Of a DNA stretch of 6,766 nucleotides, positions 1 through 6,080 are shown one piece after another. Where the stretch lies: NCBI GenBank assembly GCA_965660355.1, contig CBFHZN010000042.1, positions 1 through 6,766 on the forward strand. The letters run 5' to 3'. The translations under genes and the position numbers were made by a program. The first letter of the stretch is position 1; every line of letters starts with the position of its first letter. Source of the stretch: CAJXVY01 sp965660355 (GTDB taxonomy: Bacteria; Actinomycetota; Actinomycetes; Actinomycetales; Microbacteriaceae). Below the pieces are notes generated by a model. That model ran no database searches. It saw only the letters and a program-made list of their open reading frames with translations, and was not told the DNA's origin.

Positions 1-303
1 ATCGACAACACCTGCGTTTTCACCCATGCCCACCATTAGGTGCTTTTTCATCTCATCGGTGACTTTTTTACCGAATTGACGGAGATAAATTTTCGAGGAT
101 TTATAGCTGCAGTGCTCACTCCACATAACTGAGTACATCGCAAGTTCGCTGCTAGTCGGTCTTCTGCTTAGGATTTCCCTAATTGACTGATACTCGTCTT
201 CCTTGAGCCCTAGCTCAGCCCAGGGTTGTTCCTTTTCGGTGGTCTTTGCGTCCTTGGTGGTGTCAACACCTGATTTAATCACTTCATTTTTCTTTTTGAA
301 CAT
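1..303 (-). CDS. purL: Phosphoribosylformylglycinamidine synthase II, PurL (N-terminal 101 residues, runs off the window)
   Basis: Large subunit of FGAM synthase, which converts FGAR, ATP and glutamine-derived ammonia to FGAM in cytoplasmic purine synthesis. Only the first 101 codons are in the window; the frame is open to base 1. After a lysine-rich leader of about 30 residues comes the family's N-terminal signature: a LGLKEDEY segment (about 32-39), then RRPTSSELAMYSVMWSEHCS (about 47-66), which holds the conserved SEHCS histidine, then YKSSK and RQFG. GENAGVVD, part of the catalytic core, is at the window edge. The ATG at 303-301 shares one base with the purQ stop (TAATG) and has AGGTGG seven bases upstream, which fixes the start. 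It is translationally coupled to purQ. The leader is poorly conserved in this family, so its length says little. The identity is secure; completeness beyond the window cannot be judged. Confidence 0.95.
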   Translation of the reverse strand, partial: MFKKKNEVIKSGVDTTKDAKTTEKEQPWAELGLKEDEYQSIREILSRRPTSSELAMYSVMWSEHCSYKSSKIYLRQFGKKVTDEMKKHLMVGMGENAGVVD

Positions 304-995
304 TAGCCAACCACCTGACCAATCACACTTTGGAAAAACCTGAGGCCATCGATGCCGCTTCTGGTTGCAACTGGGGTGTCAGGGCCAAATCCAGGCTCAA
401 CTGCGTGTTCTGGGTGAGGCATTAGTCCCACAACATTTCCTTGGGCGTTTGTCAGCCCTGCAATTTCATTCATTGAGCCATTTGGATTCACATCCAAATA
501 CCTAAAAGCAATAAGGTCTTCGCCTTCTAAGTATTTCAATGTTTCATCATCAGCGATATATCCACCTTCACCGTTTTTGAGCGGAATGGTGATCTCTTCG
601 TTTTCAGCAAACATTCCGGTCCAACGTGTGTTGTTGTTTTCAACGCGAAGTCTTTGATCCCTGCATACAAAATGCTGTTTCTCATTGCGAATCAATCCGC
701 CAGGCAACAGATGCGCCTCGACTAAAACTTGGAAGCCATTGCAGATACCTAAAACAGGCAAGCCTTTCTCAGCTTTTTTGATTACCTCTTTGGTCGCTGG
801 TGCTTGGGCTGCGATTGCTCCGCAGCGGAGGTAATCGCCATAGCTAAAACCCCCGGGGAGAACAACGGCATCTATGTTTTTGAGGTCATCGCTTGCATGC
901 CATAGCGGAACCGGTGTTCCGCCAGCTAGTTTGATTGCTCTTTGGGCGTCTCTGTCGTCTAGGGAACCCGGATAGGTGATGACTCCTATTTTCAA
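303..995 (-). CDS. purQ: Phosphoribosylformylglycinamidine synthase I, PurQ (glutaminase subunit)
   Basis: Class I glutamine amidotransferase subunit of FGAM synthase. It hydrolyses glutamine and passes ammonia to PurL. At 230 residues it is the normal length of the stand-alone bacterial enzyme. Visible landmarks are the N-terminal strand with PGS(L)DDRDA (about 9-17), LPGGFSYGDYLRCGAI (46-61), the nucleophile elbow LGICNGFQ with Cys85, and MPHPEHAVEP (192-201), which holds the catalytic His194 and Glu196. The start is TTG at 995-993, supported by GAGGA six bases upstream and by the TTGA overlap with the purS stop. No in-frame ATG matches the family N-terminus (KIGVITYPGS). The stop shares one base with the purL start. 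It sits between purS and purL, the usual order where the synthase is split into three proteins. No defects are seen. Confidence 0.97.
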   Translation of the reverse strand: MKIGVITYPGSLDDRDAQRAIKLAGGTPVPLWHASDDLKNIDAVVLPGGFSYGDYLRCGAIAAQAPATKEVIKKAEKGLPVLGICNGFQVLVEAHLLPGGLIRNEKQHFVCRDQRLRVENNNTRWTGMFAENEEITIPLKNGEGGYIADDETLKYLEGEDLIAFRYLDVNPNGSMNEIAGLTNAQGNVVGLMPHPEHAVEPGFGPDTPVATRSGIDGLRFFQSVIGQVVG

Positions 996-1243
996 TTTTG
1001 TTCCTCGATATAGACATCCACGACATCTTCGATAACAGAGTTAGATAAAAAGTCTTTTGCCAGTTCTTTGGCTTTTTCCAAATCTTTTTCTGTTGGCTGG
1101 TTTTTGTAATGAAGCTCGATGCGCTTGCCAATGCGGGTGGTTTCGATCTCGTTGCCTGCTCGCTTTAGTGCATTGGCAACTGCTTTTCCCTGCGGATCCA
1201 AAAGATCCTGTTTTGGCATGATTTCAACAATTATTTTTGGCAA
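992..1243 (-). CDS. purS: Phosphoribosylformylglycinamidine synthase subunit PurS
   Basis: Small structural subunit of FGAM synthase. In the known complexes PurS dimers bridge PurQ and PurL and help ammonia transfer. The chosen product has 83 residues, typical for PurS. Family hallmarks are an N-terminal strand leading to VEIMPKQDLLDPQGKAV (6-22), IGKRIEL (38-44) and the C-terminal NSVIED (68-73). The start is TTG at 1243-1241. It puts PKIIVEIMP at the N-terminus, as in homologues, and has GAGGGG seven bases upstream. A TTG five codons earlier lies inside that ribosome binding site and was rejected. The stop overlaps the purQ start by four bases. A weak -10-like TAAACT lies at 1279-1274 without a matching -35, so it is unclear whether the operon has its own promoter here or depends on read-through from the kinase gene 77 bases upstream. 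Confidence 0.93.
   Translation of the reverse strand: MPKIIVEIMPKQDLLDPQGKAVANALKRAGNEIETTRIGKRIELHYKNQPTEKDLEKAKELAKDFLSNSVIEDVVDVYIEEQN
1002..1006 (-). promoter_or_regulatory. Ribosome binding site that supports the purQ TTG start
   Basis: GAGGA on the minus strand, inside the end of purS, lies six bases before TTG 995-993. It supports a TTG start and translational coupling of purQ to purS. Confidence 0.65.
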
Positions 1244-1250
1244 GCTAGCG

Positions 1251-1256
1251 CCCCTC
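1251..1256 (-). promoter_or_regulatory. Ribosome binding site that sets the purS TTG start
   Basis: GAGGGG on the minus strand lies seven bases before TTG 1243-1241. It decides between the two in-frame TTG codons, because the earlier one (1258-1256) overlaps this motif and has no good Shine-Dalgarno of its own. Confidence 0.7.
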
Positions 1257-1320
1257 AAAGATTTCTTAACTTCAGTTTAGTCTTTGCAGTTTGAAAGCTC
1301 GTTGATAGATGCTTATTTTG

Positions 1321-2976
1321 CTACAGCAACACAACCAATCGAGAACCCCCACCGTCAGCAGCTTCAAATTTCCATCTCCCCAAACTTGCAGTTTCAAACA
1401 AGGATGTCCCCAATCCTGGCTTTCCCTCCCTTGGGCCAAAGCCATCATCTATTACCGACAGGAAAATGTTTTCACCTGTTTCGGCGATCTGGATTTTGAT
1501 GTTTTCAGCATGACCGTGACGGACAGCATTTGAGATTGCCTCTTCCAGGATTTGCTGGAGTTTTTTGACGAGTGTTTTGGGGACTGCGGTGCTAATGGTG
1601 GCTTGAATTGCAACAAAGCCATCCCAGCGATTTTTTATCTCTGCAAGCTCCGCTTCAATGCTGGATTTATTCGACTTCAGAAAAGACTCAGAGTTCGATT
1701 CCAATATGTTTTCCAGAACATCTAGTTCGTTGGCTATCTCTTGTTTGCTGAGATCTGTTTTTTCTAGTCTCAGAGAAGATGCCAAGACTTGGTTTTGAAC
1801 TGTCGAATGCAGGTGGTCGGCCAATTCCCTGGAATTAATCCGACCAATGATTTCTCTAACGCTTTCATCCAGAGCACCGTCCTGGTTTAGTTTTGTTAGC
1901 TCCTCATCCACGGTTTTTGAGTTATCAAAAATTGCCTTGAATGCTGCCACCGCCAAAGTGTTCATAAGTTGCCAGAAGAAATAAACCAAGAAATGGGTGA
2001 TCGCAATCGAGAAAAAGGGTTCCCCGGCTAAAACGATTGATACATAAAAGCCAACAATGCTACTTACTAATACCACCAGGGCAAATAACCAGATGCCACT
2101 GGTTACCGTCCTTACTTCAATTTTGGAAGCGACCAGATAAAAAACAAAAACAGTCACTCCAACAATGATTGTCCTGGCAACAGCTGATCCAAACGGTTCT
2201 CGAAAGACATTGAATAGAAAAACCCCGAAAGCGGTCAGAAGAGTTGAGCTGACAGGATTGAAGGGGCTGTTCAGTAATGCGTAGCCGAGTAATTCTCTGG
2301 AGGTGTAATTGGGGAAGCGCGCACTTTGTTTTCTCCAAAGTTTGTGGCTTTGCGGCCTGATGACCTTTTCAACCAGTTTCCTTAGTCCTTCACTGGCCTC
2401 TTTAGCTGAGTTAGAAGAGCGTACTTTCTGGATGCCAGCTGAGATTTTTCCCAAATCAGCCTCGTCGAAATAATCCTTTTGTTTATCCAATTCCTGCTGC
2501 ACAAGTGATCCAACCAAGCTGTCTCTTCTGGCTTGGTATTGAATTCGGTTGTATTCAGAAAGAGGCACAACCAAAACAAGTGTCAGTGTCGCCAGACCAA
2601 CCGGCAGAGACCTTTGAAGTGCTGAGGATAAAGATGGCTCGATTATGTTGAACCAAACAAATAACCCCTCACTTGATAAAGCCTTGACAACCCCAAGACC
2701 AAAACCGAAAAACACCACCCCGACAATGTTTATTGGTTTTCGGTCACGGTTTCTGAAAAGAACTCTGTCAAAGATCAACGACCAACCAAACATGGTGGCA
2801 GTTGAAACAACTGCCACCAACAAAACTGTTGGGGTTTGCTCGGGGGTGAGCAGGTTGGCGTTTATCAACACCGAGAAGATAAGCACAAACGGTGTCGCTA
2901 TGAGATAAAGCCCCCAGTCAATCAGTAGCGGCCCACCGATTGTCTCGAAGGCTTGTTTGCGACTAAGCCTGCTCAA
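1321..2976 (-). CDS. Eight-helix membrane sensor histidine kinase
   Basis: Sensor kinase of a two-component system, 551 residues with the chosen start. The N-terminal part has about four hydrophobic helices (roughly 17-40, 50-67, 82-100, 122-139). A charged cytoplasmic linker follows (about 142-237), then four more helices (about 245-258, 265-283, 293-316, 320-347). The C-terminal kinase has a dimerisation helix with ADHLHSTVQNQ (about 386-396; His390 is the likely phosphoacceptor) and a HATPase_c domain. That domain shows the N box EEAISNAVRHG (478-488, Asn483), DDGFGP (510-515) and GLGTSLF (521-527). The phosphoacceptor His is followed by Ser rather than the Asp common in HisKA_3 kinases. 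The start is TTG at 2976-2974, giving a 14-base overlap with the regulator; GGA lies five bases upstream. A TTG at 3090 would overlap the regulator's DNA-binding domain by 128 bases and was not chosen. There is no recognisable extracellular sensor domain, so the signal is probably read within or near the membrane. The partner is the regulator just upstream. Confidence 0.88.
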   Translation of the reverse strand: MSRLSRKQAFETIGGPLLIDWGLYLIATPFVLIFSVLINANLLTPEQTPTVLLVAVVSTATMFGWSLIFDRVLFRNRDRKPINIVGVVFFGFGLGVVKALSSEGLFVWFNIIEPSLSSALQRSLPVGLATLTLVLVVPLSEYNRIQYQARRDSLVGSLVQQELDKQKDYFDEADLGKISAGIQKVRSSNSAKEASEGLRKLVEKVIRPQSHKLWRKQSARFPNYTSRELLGYALLNSPFNPVSSTLLTAFGVFLFNVFREPFGSAVARTIIVGVTVFVFYLVASKIEVRTVTSGIWLFALVVLVSSIVGFYVSIVLAGEPFFSIAITHFLVYFFWQLMNTLAVAAFKAIFDNSKTVDEELTKLNQDGALDESVREIIGRINSRELADHLHSTVQNQVLASSLRLEKTDLSKQEIANELDVLENILESNSESFLKSNKSSIEAELAEIKNRWDGFVAIQATISTAVPKTLVKKLQQILEEAISNAVRHGHAENIKIQIAETGENIFLSVIDDGFGPREGKPGLGTSLFETASLGRWKFEAADGGGSRLVVLL

Positions 2977-3598
2977 GGTATTCCGAGCTGACTGATTTGA
3001 AAAACACCTTGGCGATATGGACTCTCTGGTTTTTTGCAAGATCCTTATCAAGTCCAAGGCTTTTTGCCAATCTTGCGATTGAGTTTTCAACGCTCCCTGG
3101 GGTGATGTGTCTTAGCTTTGCAATCTCAGCGTTTGAATAACCAAGGGCCACCAAGCGAATTGTCTCAATCTGGGTATCGGTGAATTTACCAAAGACGGTT
3201 TCTTGCTCATGCTTTGATGGTTTACCAATGGCCGCTTGATAAAGCGTGTTTGTTAGTAGTTTGAGGTCGGTGACATTTTTTTTGACAAGATAAATAGCCC
3301 CTGCGGGCATAGTTGAGCCAGGCGCTAAAAGCCTCGGATCATCAAAGCTTGTTAGAAAAACAATCCCTACTCCGGGGTTTATCTTCCTTAGTTGCTGGGC
3401 CAGGTCAATGCCGTTGGGCCCCTTGCCAAGGTGCAGATCCAAAAGCGCCACATTCAAAGATTGTGATTTTGCCAATTCGATTGCCTGCGAAGCAGTCGAG
3501 GCCACGAAGCTGACCTCAATGTCATCAACATCCAGTGATTTCGCCAGGACGGCGCGCATAAAGTCATCATCTTCGACAACTGCCACCTTAAGGCTCAT
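2963..3598 (-). CDS. Two-component response regulator, receiver plus LuxR/NarL-type HTH
   Basis: DNA-binding response regulator of 211 residues, probably phosphorylated by the kinase whose start overlaps its stop by 14 bases. The receiver domain (1 to about 125) has the acidic pocket Glu9/Asp10/Asp11, phosphoacceptor Asp54 in ALLDLHLG, the switch Thr83 in FLTSF, and Lys106 in YLVKK, so all the residues needed are present. The C-terminal helix-turn-helix (about 139-185) reads FTDTQIETIRLVALGYSNAE followed by a recognition helix around SVENSIARLAKSLG. This is a variant of the usual LuxR pattern, with TQIETIRLVA in place of TxRExEVL. The ATG at 3598-3596 has no convincing Shine-Dalgarno. A CATACT -10-like hexamer lies six bases upstream, so the message may be leaderless. 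The divergent surface-protein gene across a 170-base gap is the most obvious candidate target. That is inference from position only. Confidence 0.93.
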   Translation of the reverse strand: MSLKVAVVEDDDFMRAVLAKSLDVDDIEVSFVASTASQAIELAKSQSLNVALLDLHLGKGPNGIDLAQQLRKINPGVGIVFLTSFDDPRLLAPGSTMPAGAIYLVKKNVTDLKLLTNTLYQAAIGKPSKHEQETVFGKFTDTQIETIRLVALGYSNAEIAKLRHITPGSVENSIARLAKSLGLDKDLAKNQRVHIAKVFFKSVSSEYLEQA

Positions 3599-3604
3599 GA
3601 CTCA

Positions 3605-3633
3605 AGTATGGCGGGTTTGGCGGCCATTTGGAA
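3605..3633 (-). promoter_or_regulatory. Candidate leaderless promoter of the response regulator gene
   Basis: On the minus strand TTCCAA (3633-3628), a 17-base spacer and CATACT (3610-3605) lie just ahead of the ATG at 3598, with six bases between the -10-like hexamer and the start codon. This spacing fits the leaderless promoters common in actinobacteria, and the gene lacks a clear ribosome binding site. The -35 match is weak (three of six bases). Confidence 0.35.
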
Positions 3634-3643
3634 TCGATATCAG

Positions 3644-3660
3644 GTTGAAAACATTTCATC
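3644..3660. promoter_or_regulatory. Dyad-symmetric candidate operator in the divergent intergenic region
   Basis: TGAAA (3646-3650), a three-base centre ACA and TTTCA (3654-3658) form a perfect 5+3+5 inverted repeat, with one further matching pair (G3644/C3660). It lies about 48 bases upstream of the regulator start and about 110 upstream of the surface-protein start. A NarL/LuxR-type regulator would bind such a dyad as a dimer. No second copy was found in this intergenic region, so it remains a candidate. Confidence 0.3.
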
Positions 3661-3768
3661 TGGTGGGTTTTCGCACCAATATTTGACTGATTGCACAATT
3701 CGAGCTTGCTCAAAAAAAGCACACCCTTCTTACTTGTTGCAGGACAACGAAAATCGAAAGGGTCCGAA

Positions 3769-4566
3769 ATGAATTATGAAAAACTAAAGGGTGGTCTAAT
3801 TGCCGCCTTTGCTGGGACGGGGCTCATTGTTTCTCTCGGACTCGGCTCAGGAATTGTTGCTAACGCCGAAGATATTGCTGACGACACGGCTCAGGGTGCC
3901 GATACAAACTCAACCGTGCTAACCGAGGAGCAATGTACATGGTTCATGGTTGGTGCACCCTCGGCCATCAACATGGTTCCCGGGGTTGAAACCGATGGCG
4001 AAACTCCAATCGAGTACACCGGTGAAGATCTTTCGATTAGCGCGAGTCTAGATGAAATTAGCGTTTACAGCTCTGGAAACTTAGGCACTGGAACAAAAGA
4101 CGCAACCACCGAGTGCAGTTTCTATACCCCAGTGACATCTCCTGTAATCACATGGAGCGCTCAAGACCCTAGCTTCACAGCGACATATCTAAGTGGGGGA
4201 GTTCCAACCAACGACACCGGCCTAGACTTCGAGCTCTCAGAGTCAAAACCATTGACGGTTGATTTAGAGGAAAAGGTTGCTGGAACAACTGCAATTAATT
4301 GTGACGACTCATTTGAGGTCAACGACCTGAATCTGTATGCGCTTTCGCTAACAGGTGTCGGTTTGACAATCCCAACTGTTAGCGACGTAACCAGCCCGGT
4401 TGCAACTGGAGAAGGAGACCTCTGCACCACAAAGCTCAGCATTGCAACAACCATTCCGGGCGGTGAGAACCTCAAACCAGAGGCTCCCGGTGTTGATTAC
4501 ACATGGACCGGTCCAACACTGCAGATCGTGCGATCAACTTCTGAAGTTGACAAGACCTCTAGGTAG
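3769..4566 (+). CDS. Secreted four-cysteine protein of unknown family
   Basis: I do not recognise the family. The product has 265 residues. A signal peptide is clear: a short basic start (NYEKLK), a hydrophobic Gly-rich core (about 8-30) and an ANA site giving probable cleavage after residue 33. The mature protein of about 232 residues is acidic, rich in Thr, Ser, Val and Gly, and looks all-beta. It has exactly four cysteines (56, 116, 178, 219), which could form two disulfides after export. There are three Trp, in CTWFM, ITWSA and YTWTG. No C-terminal membrane anchor or LPxTG is present, so it is released or held by another protein. The ATG at 3769 was chosen because AAAGGG lies six bases upstream and the signal peptide begins there; a TTG 26 codons earlier would add an unlikely leader. 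The next gene encodes a membrane-anchored surface protein, and a two-component pair is divergent. A structural or envelope role is inference. Confidence 0.85.
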   Translation: MNYEKLKGGLIAAFAGTGLIVSLGLGSGIVANAEDIADDTAQGADTNSTVLTEEQCTWFMVGAPSAINMVPGVETDGETPIEYTGEDLSISASLDEISVYSSGNLGTGTKDATTECSFYTPVTSPVITWSAQDPSFTATYLSGGVPTNDTGLDFELSESKPLTVDLEEKVAGTTAINCDDSFEVNDLNLYALSLTGVGLTIPTVSDVTSPVATGEGDLCTTKLSIATTIPGGENLKPEAPGVDYTWTGPTLQIVRSTSEVDKTSR

Positions 4567-4577
4567 TGAAGATATCT

Positions 4578-4619
4578 CTAAACAGTCGGGGTCATGAAAC
4601 ACGGACCCCGACTATTTAG
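4578..4619 (+). terminator. Strong intergenic stem-loop, likely partial terminator or mRNA-processing hairpin
   Basis: AGTCGGGGTC (4584-4593) and GACCCCGACT (4604-4613) pair perfectly over ten bases around a ten-base loop. After one mismatch (C4583/A4614), CTAAA and TTTAG (4578-4582, 4615-4619) add five more pairs. No U-rich tract follows. The 3' arm reaches into the AGGA (4618-4621) ribosome binding site of the next gene. It may attenuate transcription, stabilise the upstream message, or hide the downstream start. Confidence 0.65.
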
Positions 4620-4627
4620 GAAAGTAA

Positions 4628-5998
4628 ATGCAGAAACTGAGACAGCTATTGACGACAACCACCATCTTGGGGTTGTCGTTTTTTGGCTTGAGCGCTCAAG
4701 CAGATGAATCTTTGGGCATTGGGGTTCAGATCGTTGAGAGTTCCCAGGGGGATTTGTCAATGGGTAATCGAGCCTGGTTCGGCATTGAGCCGGGTGAGCG
4801 CGGAACTGCTGTGTTTAAGGTTGTCAGCCAGAGCAATTTGGATCAGACGATTACTTACGAGGTTTTCGATAAAGAAATTGTCAATGGAACTTCTCAGGCT
4901 GATACCTCGGAGCTTTCAGAGACTGCTCAGTGGTTGAGCTTTGAACCAGCGGTGGCGATTGTTCCGGCTGGCGGTTCTCGGGAAATAACTATGACCTATG
5001 ACATTCCTACAGATGCCCCAGAAGAAGCCTTTGATGCTGTTTTGAGAGTCTTGGCAACTGGGGAGGATTCCTCTGAGGAGGTGCAAGCAGGATCAAAGGC
5101 CGTAGTGGGTGCGGCGGTGGGGATGGACATTGACGTTTGGTTGGGAATCGGAAACGCTGTCAGCCTGCTTCCCAATTTTGATATCCGTGACGTTCAGGGC
5201 GTTATTTTGCCGCAGGGGAGGTTCCTGCGTGTCGAATTTGAAAACCTAGGCGTTGTGCCCCTGGCTTTGCGCGGAAGCGTGCAATTGGCCGACCCCGTGT
5301 TGGTTGAGCGAAGCTTTGAACCAATAACCTATGCAGCAAGGATTATTCAATCCGGTGACCGAGGATATGTCGATGTTCCGGTTGCTGAAGAAGTTACCGA
5401 TGGGAACTGGAATGTGTTTGTTTCTGCAACTCAAGCACAAGTGAGACAGACCAGGCTTTTTGAAAAAGAAATTGTTTTTGCAGCACCCAGTGAGGGTGGC
5501 ATTCCCTGGGGTCTAATCCAATCAGTGCTGATTGGCCTATTTGCCCTTTTAGCGGTTTATGGACTCAGGAAAATAGTCAGACCTTCCGCAAAGTCAGAAG
5601 CCAAAATCAAGAAGACCTCTCGGGTCTTTTCTTTGATTAGGAGTTTGCGACTTCCTAGATTTAGTTTTCCAAGAATCGAACTCAAGCTTTCCAAGCTCCC
5701 AATGATCCCAAAATTGCCAAAAAGGGAGTCGAAACCAGTTGAACAGAAGCAACAATCAAGCGCTTCCCGCTATTCAGAGAACAGAGCTTGGGCCAATACC
5801 AAAGCGAAATCTAAGCCCCTTTCTGAGACCGCTGGTTATGAACCCCCAGCAAAGGTAGAGGTCGATGAGGAACAGCTTGAGCAAGCAATTCAACGCGCCC
5901 TTTTGAAGGTTTTGGAAAACACGGCCAAGACTCACGAGCAAGACGCCGAAGAGAAAAAACCAAAACCAAAAACAAAACCAAGGAAAAAGCCAAAGTAG
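4628..5998 (+). CDS. Membrane-anchored two-domain surface protein, DUF916-like, with charged cytoplasmic tail
   Basis: The 456-residue product begins with a signal peptide (1 to about 25, ending LSAQA). The first extracellular beta domain (about 28-145) has the pattern IEPGERGTAVFKVVSQS, followed by WLSFEP, VPAGGSREI and YDIPTDAPEEAF. This is typical of immunoglobulin-like domains of the DUF916 group, the partners of WxL proteins. A linking segment with MDIDVWLGIGN (166-176) leads to a second beta domain (about 181-287, with RFLRVEFENLGVVPLALRG). One membrane helix follows (about 293-313, then RKIVRPS). The remaining ~140 residues are cytoplasmic. They comprise a basic RSLRLPRF...PKLPKR stretch (338-366), a Gln/Ser-rich part, a probable short helix (413-432) and a Lys/Pro-rich end. 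AGGA lies six bases before ATG 4628. It follows the secreted protein gene by 61 bases containing a stem-loop. The most likely role is anchoring or assembling an envelope protein, perhaps its neighbour. The architecture is clear; the family name is a pattern match. Confidence 0.75.
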   Translation: MQKLRQLLTTTTILGLSFFGLSAQADESLGIGVQIVESSQGDLSMGNRAWFGIEPGERGTAVFKVVSQSNLDQTITYEVFDKEIVNGTSQADTSELSETAQWLSFEPAVAIVPAGGSREITMTYDIPTDAPEEAFDAVLRVLATGEDSSEEVQAGSKAVVGAAVGMDIDVWLGIGNAVSLLPNFDIRDVQGVILPQGRFLRVEFENLGVVPLALRGSVQLADPVLVERSFEPITYAARIIQSGDRGYVDVPVAEEVTDGNWNVFVSATQAQVRQTRLFEKEIVFAAPSEGGIPWGLIQSVLIGLFALLAVYGLRKIVRPSAKSEAKIKKTSRVFSLIRSLRLPRFSFPRIELKLSKLPMIPKLPKRESKPVEQKQQSSASRYSENRAWANTKAKSKPLSETAGYEPPAKVEVDEEQLEQAIQRALLKVLENTAKTHEQDAEEKKPKPKTKPRKKPK

Positions 5999-6030
5999 TT
6001 ATACACATGTTCTAAAAAGCACTAGTTATT

Positions 6031-6055
6031 CAACCCCCGTTTAGGGGATTGTTTG
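6031..6055 (+). terminator. Candidate terminator after the surface-protein operon
   Basis: CAA-C-CCCC (6031-6038) and GGGG-A-TTG (6044-6051) form a short stem of four plus three pairs, split by one C/A mismatch, around a five-base GTTTA loop. TTTG follows. It lies 32 bases after the stop of the DUF916-like gene. The stem is short and the T run weak. It also lies where the -35 region of the antitoxin promoter would be, so it could serve as an operator instead. Confidence 0.35.
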
Positions 6056-6066
6056 CACCACTCTGA

Positions 6067-6080
6067 TACCATTACAGTCA
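6067..6080 (+). promoter_or_regulatory. Candidate leaderless promoter of the toxin-antitoxin operon (-10 TACCAT)
   Basis: TACCAT (6067-6072) fits the TAnnnT -10 pattern and is followed by seven bases and then the ATG at 6080, the spacing expected when transcription starts at the start codon. There is no Shine-Dalgarno before this ATG. No good -35 is present at 16-18 bases upstream. Confidence 0.4.

Noticed and set aside
1244..1320. Terminator or riboswitch between the kinase gene and purS
   Set aside because: No stem longer than about four pairs and no purine-riboswitch core; the gap is also too short for a riboswitch plus expression platform.
1284..1533. Plus-strand open frames over the end of the kinase gene
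   Set aside because: They lie opposite the conserved HATPase region and have no ribosome binding site or recognisable product; shadows of the minus-strand gene.
2117..2908. Alternative frames inside the kinase membrane region on both strands
   Set aside because: Short, no family features, fully covered by a well-supported gene.
2974..3090. Longer N-terminus for the histidine kinase from a TTG at 3090
   Set aside because: It would overlap the regulator's DNA-binding domain by 128 bases; the extra 38 residues look like an out-of-frame translation, and TTG 2976 gives the small overlap usual for such pairs.
3661..3678. TGGTG...CACCA hairpin in the divergent intergenic region
   Set aside because: Only five pairs with an eight-base loop and no T tract; could arise by chance.
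3313..3686. Plus-strand frames opposite the response regulator
   Set aside because: Opposite conserved receiver motifs; composition and lack of start signals mark them as shadows.
3683..3711. TTGACT as the -35 of the surface-protein promoter
   Set aside because: No acceptable -10 lies 16-18 bases downstream; the promoter of this gene cannot be placed by eye.
3691..3768. Longer N-terminus for the secreted protein from a TTG at 3691
   Set aside because: It would place 26 hydrophilic residues before a signal peptide that begins properly at ATG 3769, which has its own ribosome binding site.
4161..4475. Minus-strand 104-codon frame inside the secreted protein gene
   Set aside because: No ribosome binding site or family match, and the plus-strand gene has a clear signal peptide.
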